Positions 49,555-49,963 of a stretch of DNA of 49,963 nt are shown one piece after another (the stretch's first letter is position 1; every line of letters begins with the position of its first letter). The position numbers were made by a program, and so were the translations under genes. The stretch is from JAAFIP01 sp043774625. GTDB taxonomy: Bacteria; Pseudomonadota; Gammaproteobacteria; Burkholderiales; Burkholderiaceae_C. Below the pieces are notes generated by a model. That model worked only from the letters and a program-made list of their open reading frames with translations, was not told the DNA's origin and searched no databases. The DNA is taken from contig JAYVTG010000118.1 of assembly GCA_043774625.1 (NCBI GenBank), positions 1 through 49,963 on the forward strand. The letters are read 5' to 3'.

Positions 49555-49655
49555 AGTTTTCTCCGTAGTTTCCACCTCGGCCACTGCAATTGGCGGCTAA
49601 GTTTTGGTGTGGAAAACTGTTAAAAATACTCTACGCGGATTACGCAGAGCCTCTG

Positions 49656-49684
49656 ATTATAGCCCGACTCACGGTTGCTGTCAA
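49656..49684 (-). promoter_or_regulatory. Consensus sigma-70 promoter of the rplC-rpsQ operon
   Basis: On the minus strand TTGACA (49684-49679), a 17-base spacer and TATAAT (49661-49656) form a perfect consensus promoter. The leader to rplC would be about 95 bases and contains a short imperfect stem (CTCTACG with CGCAGAG). The -35 box lies at or near the edge of the presumed mobile element. Confidence 0.8.
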
Positions 49685-49783
49685 ATCGGAGCCTTGTCCA
49701 ACGAGGTATGAGCCTGAACGGTGCGCGTATTTCCACCCAGAAGTGAGCCTGAAACGCTGAATTGTAGGTTTTTGCTGTTCGGC

Positions 49784-49809
49784 TTGATCATCCCAAGGAT
49801 GGTGATCAA
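49784..49809 (+). other. Stem-loop before the transposase-like start codon
   Basis: TTGATCA and TGATCAA, extended by CC/GG with one bulged base, enclose the loop CAAGGAT. The right arm ends one base before the ATG at 49811. The only ribosome-binding-like sequence (AAGGA) lies in the loop, so the structure may control translation. Confidence 0.5.
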
Positions 49810-49810
49810 C

Positions 49811-49963
49811 ATGGACGAAACAAAACTGCGCAGCATTGCGCAACTGCAGCAATTTTTGGCGGCAACCCCTGAAGTCAGTTTCACAGGCATACCCGGTGGT
49901 GACACCCAGCGTTACGAACACATTAGCCGCGTGCTCAAGCGCTTTGACTATCCTCAACTGGGC
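49811..49963 (+). CDS. Transposase/integrase-like protein, 5' fragment
   Basis: Fifty-one codons, open to the window edge. It starts MDETKLRSIAQLQQFLAATP and includes GGDTQRYEHISRVLKRFDYP. From memory this resembles the N-terminus of DDE-type integrases whose next motif is an RTSGYSR-like helix; that part is outside the window. The family call is tentative. It is divergent from the rplC operon, 256 bp away. Confidence 0.55.
   Translation, partial: MDETKLRSIAQLQQFLAATPEVSFTGIPGGDTQRYEHISRVLKRFDYPQLG

Larger units (their letters stand above)
49709..49963. mobile_element. Possible left end of an insertion element
   Basis: A transposase-like gene begins at 49811 and runs off the window. Between rplC and that gene, TGAGCCTGAA occurs twice (49709 and 49744, 35 bp apart), like subterminal transposase-binding repeats. 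The exact boundary is not seen; the terminus could be near TGTCAA at 49679. The other end and target duplication lie outside the window. Confidence 0.45.

Overview
This 50-kb window looks like the chromosome of a Burkholderiales bacterium, most likely from the Comamonadaceae (Rhodoferax/Polaromonas-like). The assignment rests on the fmt-def-LysM-dprA order, the DUF1631 protein, a TctC/Bug solute-binding gene, an S10 ribosomal cluster ending in a terminator after rpsQ, and a dispersed AT-core repeat of a kind I associate with that family. No tRNA, rRNA or CRISPR array was seen.

Layout. 0.1-5.4 kb: azlCD exporter, fmt and def on the minus strand, diverging from a LysM protein and dprA. 5.4-11.8 kb: a DUF1631 protein with a long Gly/Ser linker, then secF, secD and yajC. 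11.9-14.6 kb: an Lrp-type regulator diverging from ornithine cyclodeaminase and arginase (arginine to ornithine to proline). 14.7-18.0 kb: a broken Bug/TctC gene, then eptA and a PAP2 phosphatase (lipid A modification). 18.1-21.9 kb: a second Lrp-type regulator diverging from bifunctional putA (proline to glutamate). 21.9-25.6 kb: a DUF4143-type ATPase with a paired operator, a MoaD/ThiS-like carrier next to a beta-propeller protein, and a secreted metallo-beta-lactamase-fold hydrolase. 25.9-29.7 kb: a decayed M28 peptidase gene, a UshA-like nucleotidase and a DUF4197 protein. 29.8-35.5 kb: a TlpA-like lipoprotein, cytochrome c', cytochrome b561 and a fused indolepyruvate oxidoreductase. 35.7-41.2 kb: a phosphate-starvation cluster (phoA, an unknown secreted protein, and phoX) with two Pho-box promoters. 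41.2-44.5 kb: a small lipoprotein, mltA, a 39-codon membrane-peptide ORF, an M48 peptidase and a peroxiredoxin. 44.6-49.6 kb: rpsQ to rplC on the minus strand, read from a consensus sigma-70 promoter. The right edge begins a transposase/integrase-like gene, so a mobile element appears to lie just upstream of rplC.

The arginase, cyclodeaminase and PutA genes together form a route from arginine to glutamate, each half beside its own Lrp-type regulator. PhoA, PhoX and perhaps UshA serve extracellular phosphate scavenging. EptA with PAP2 would remodel lipid A.

The most striking structural signal is a roughly 45-bp repeat, found 14 times in the window. Eight copies lie in frame inside conserved genes (azlC, fmt, dprA, secD twice, putA three times), in both orientations and more than one reading frame, adding short peptide segments to the proteins. 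putA also carries a GC-rich double-hairpin repeat and three tandem 21-bp hairpin units.
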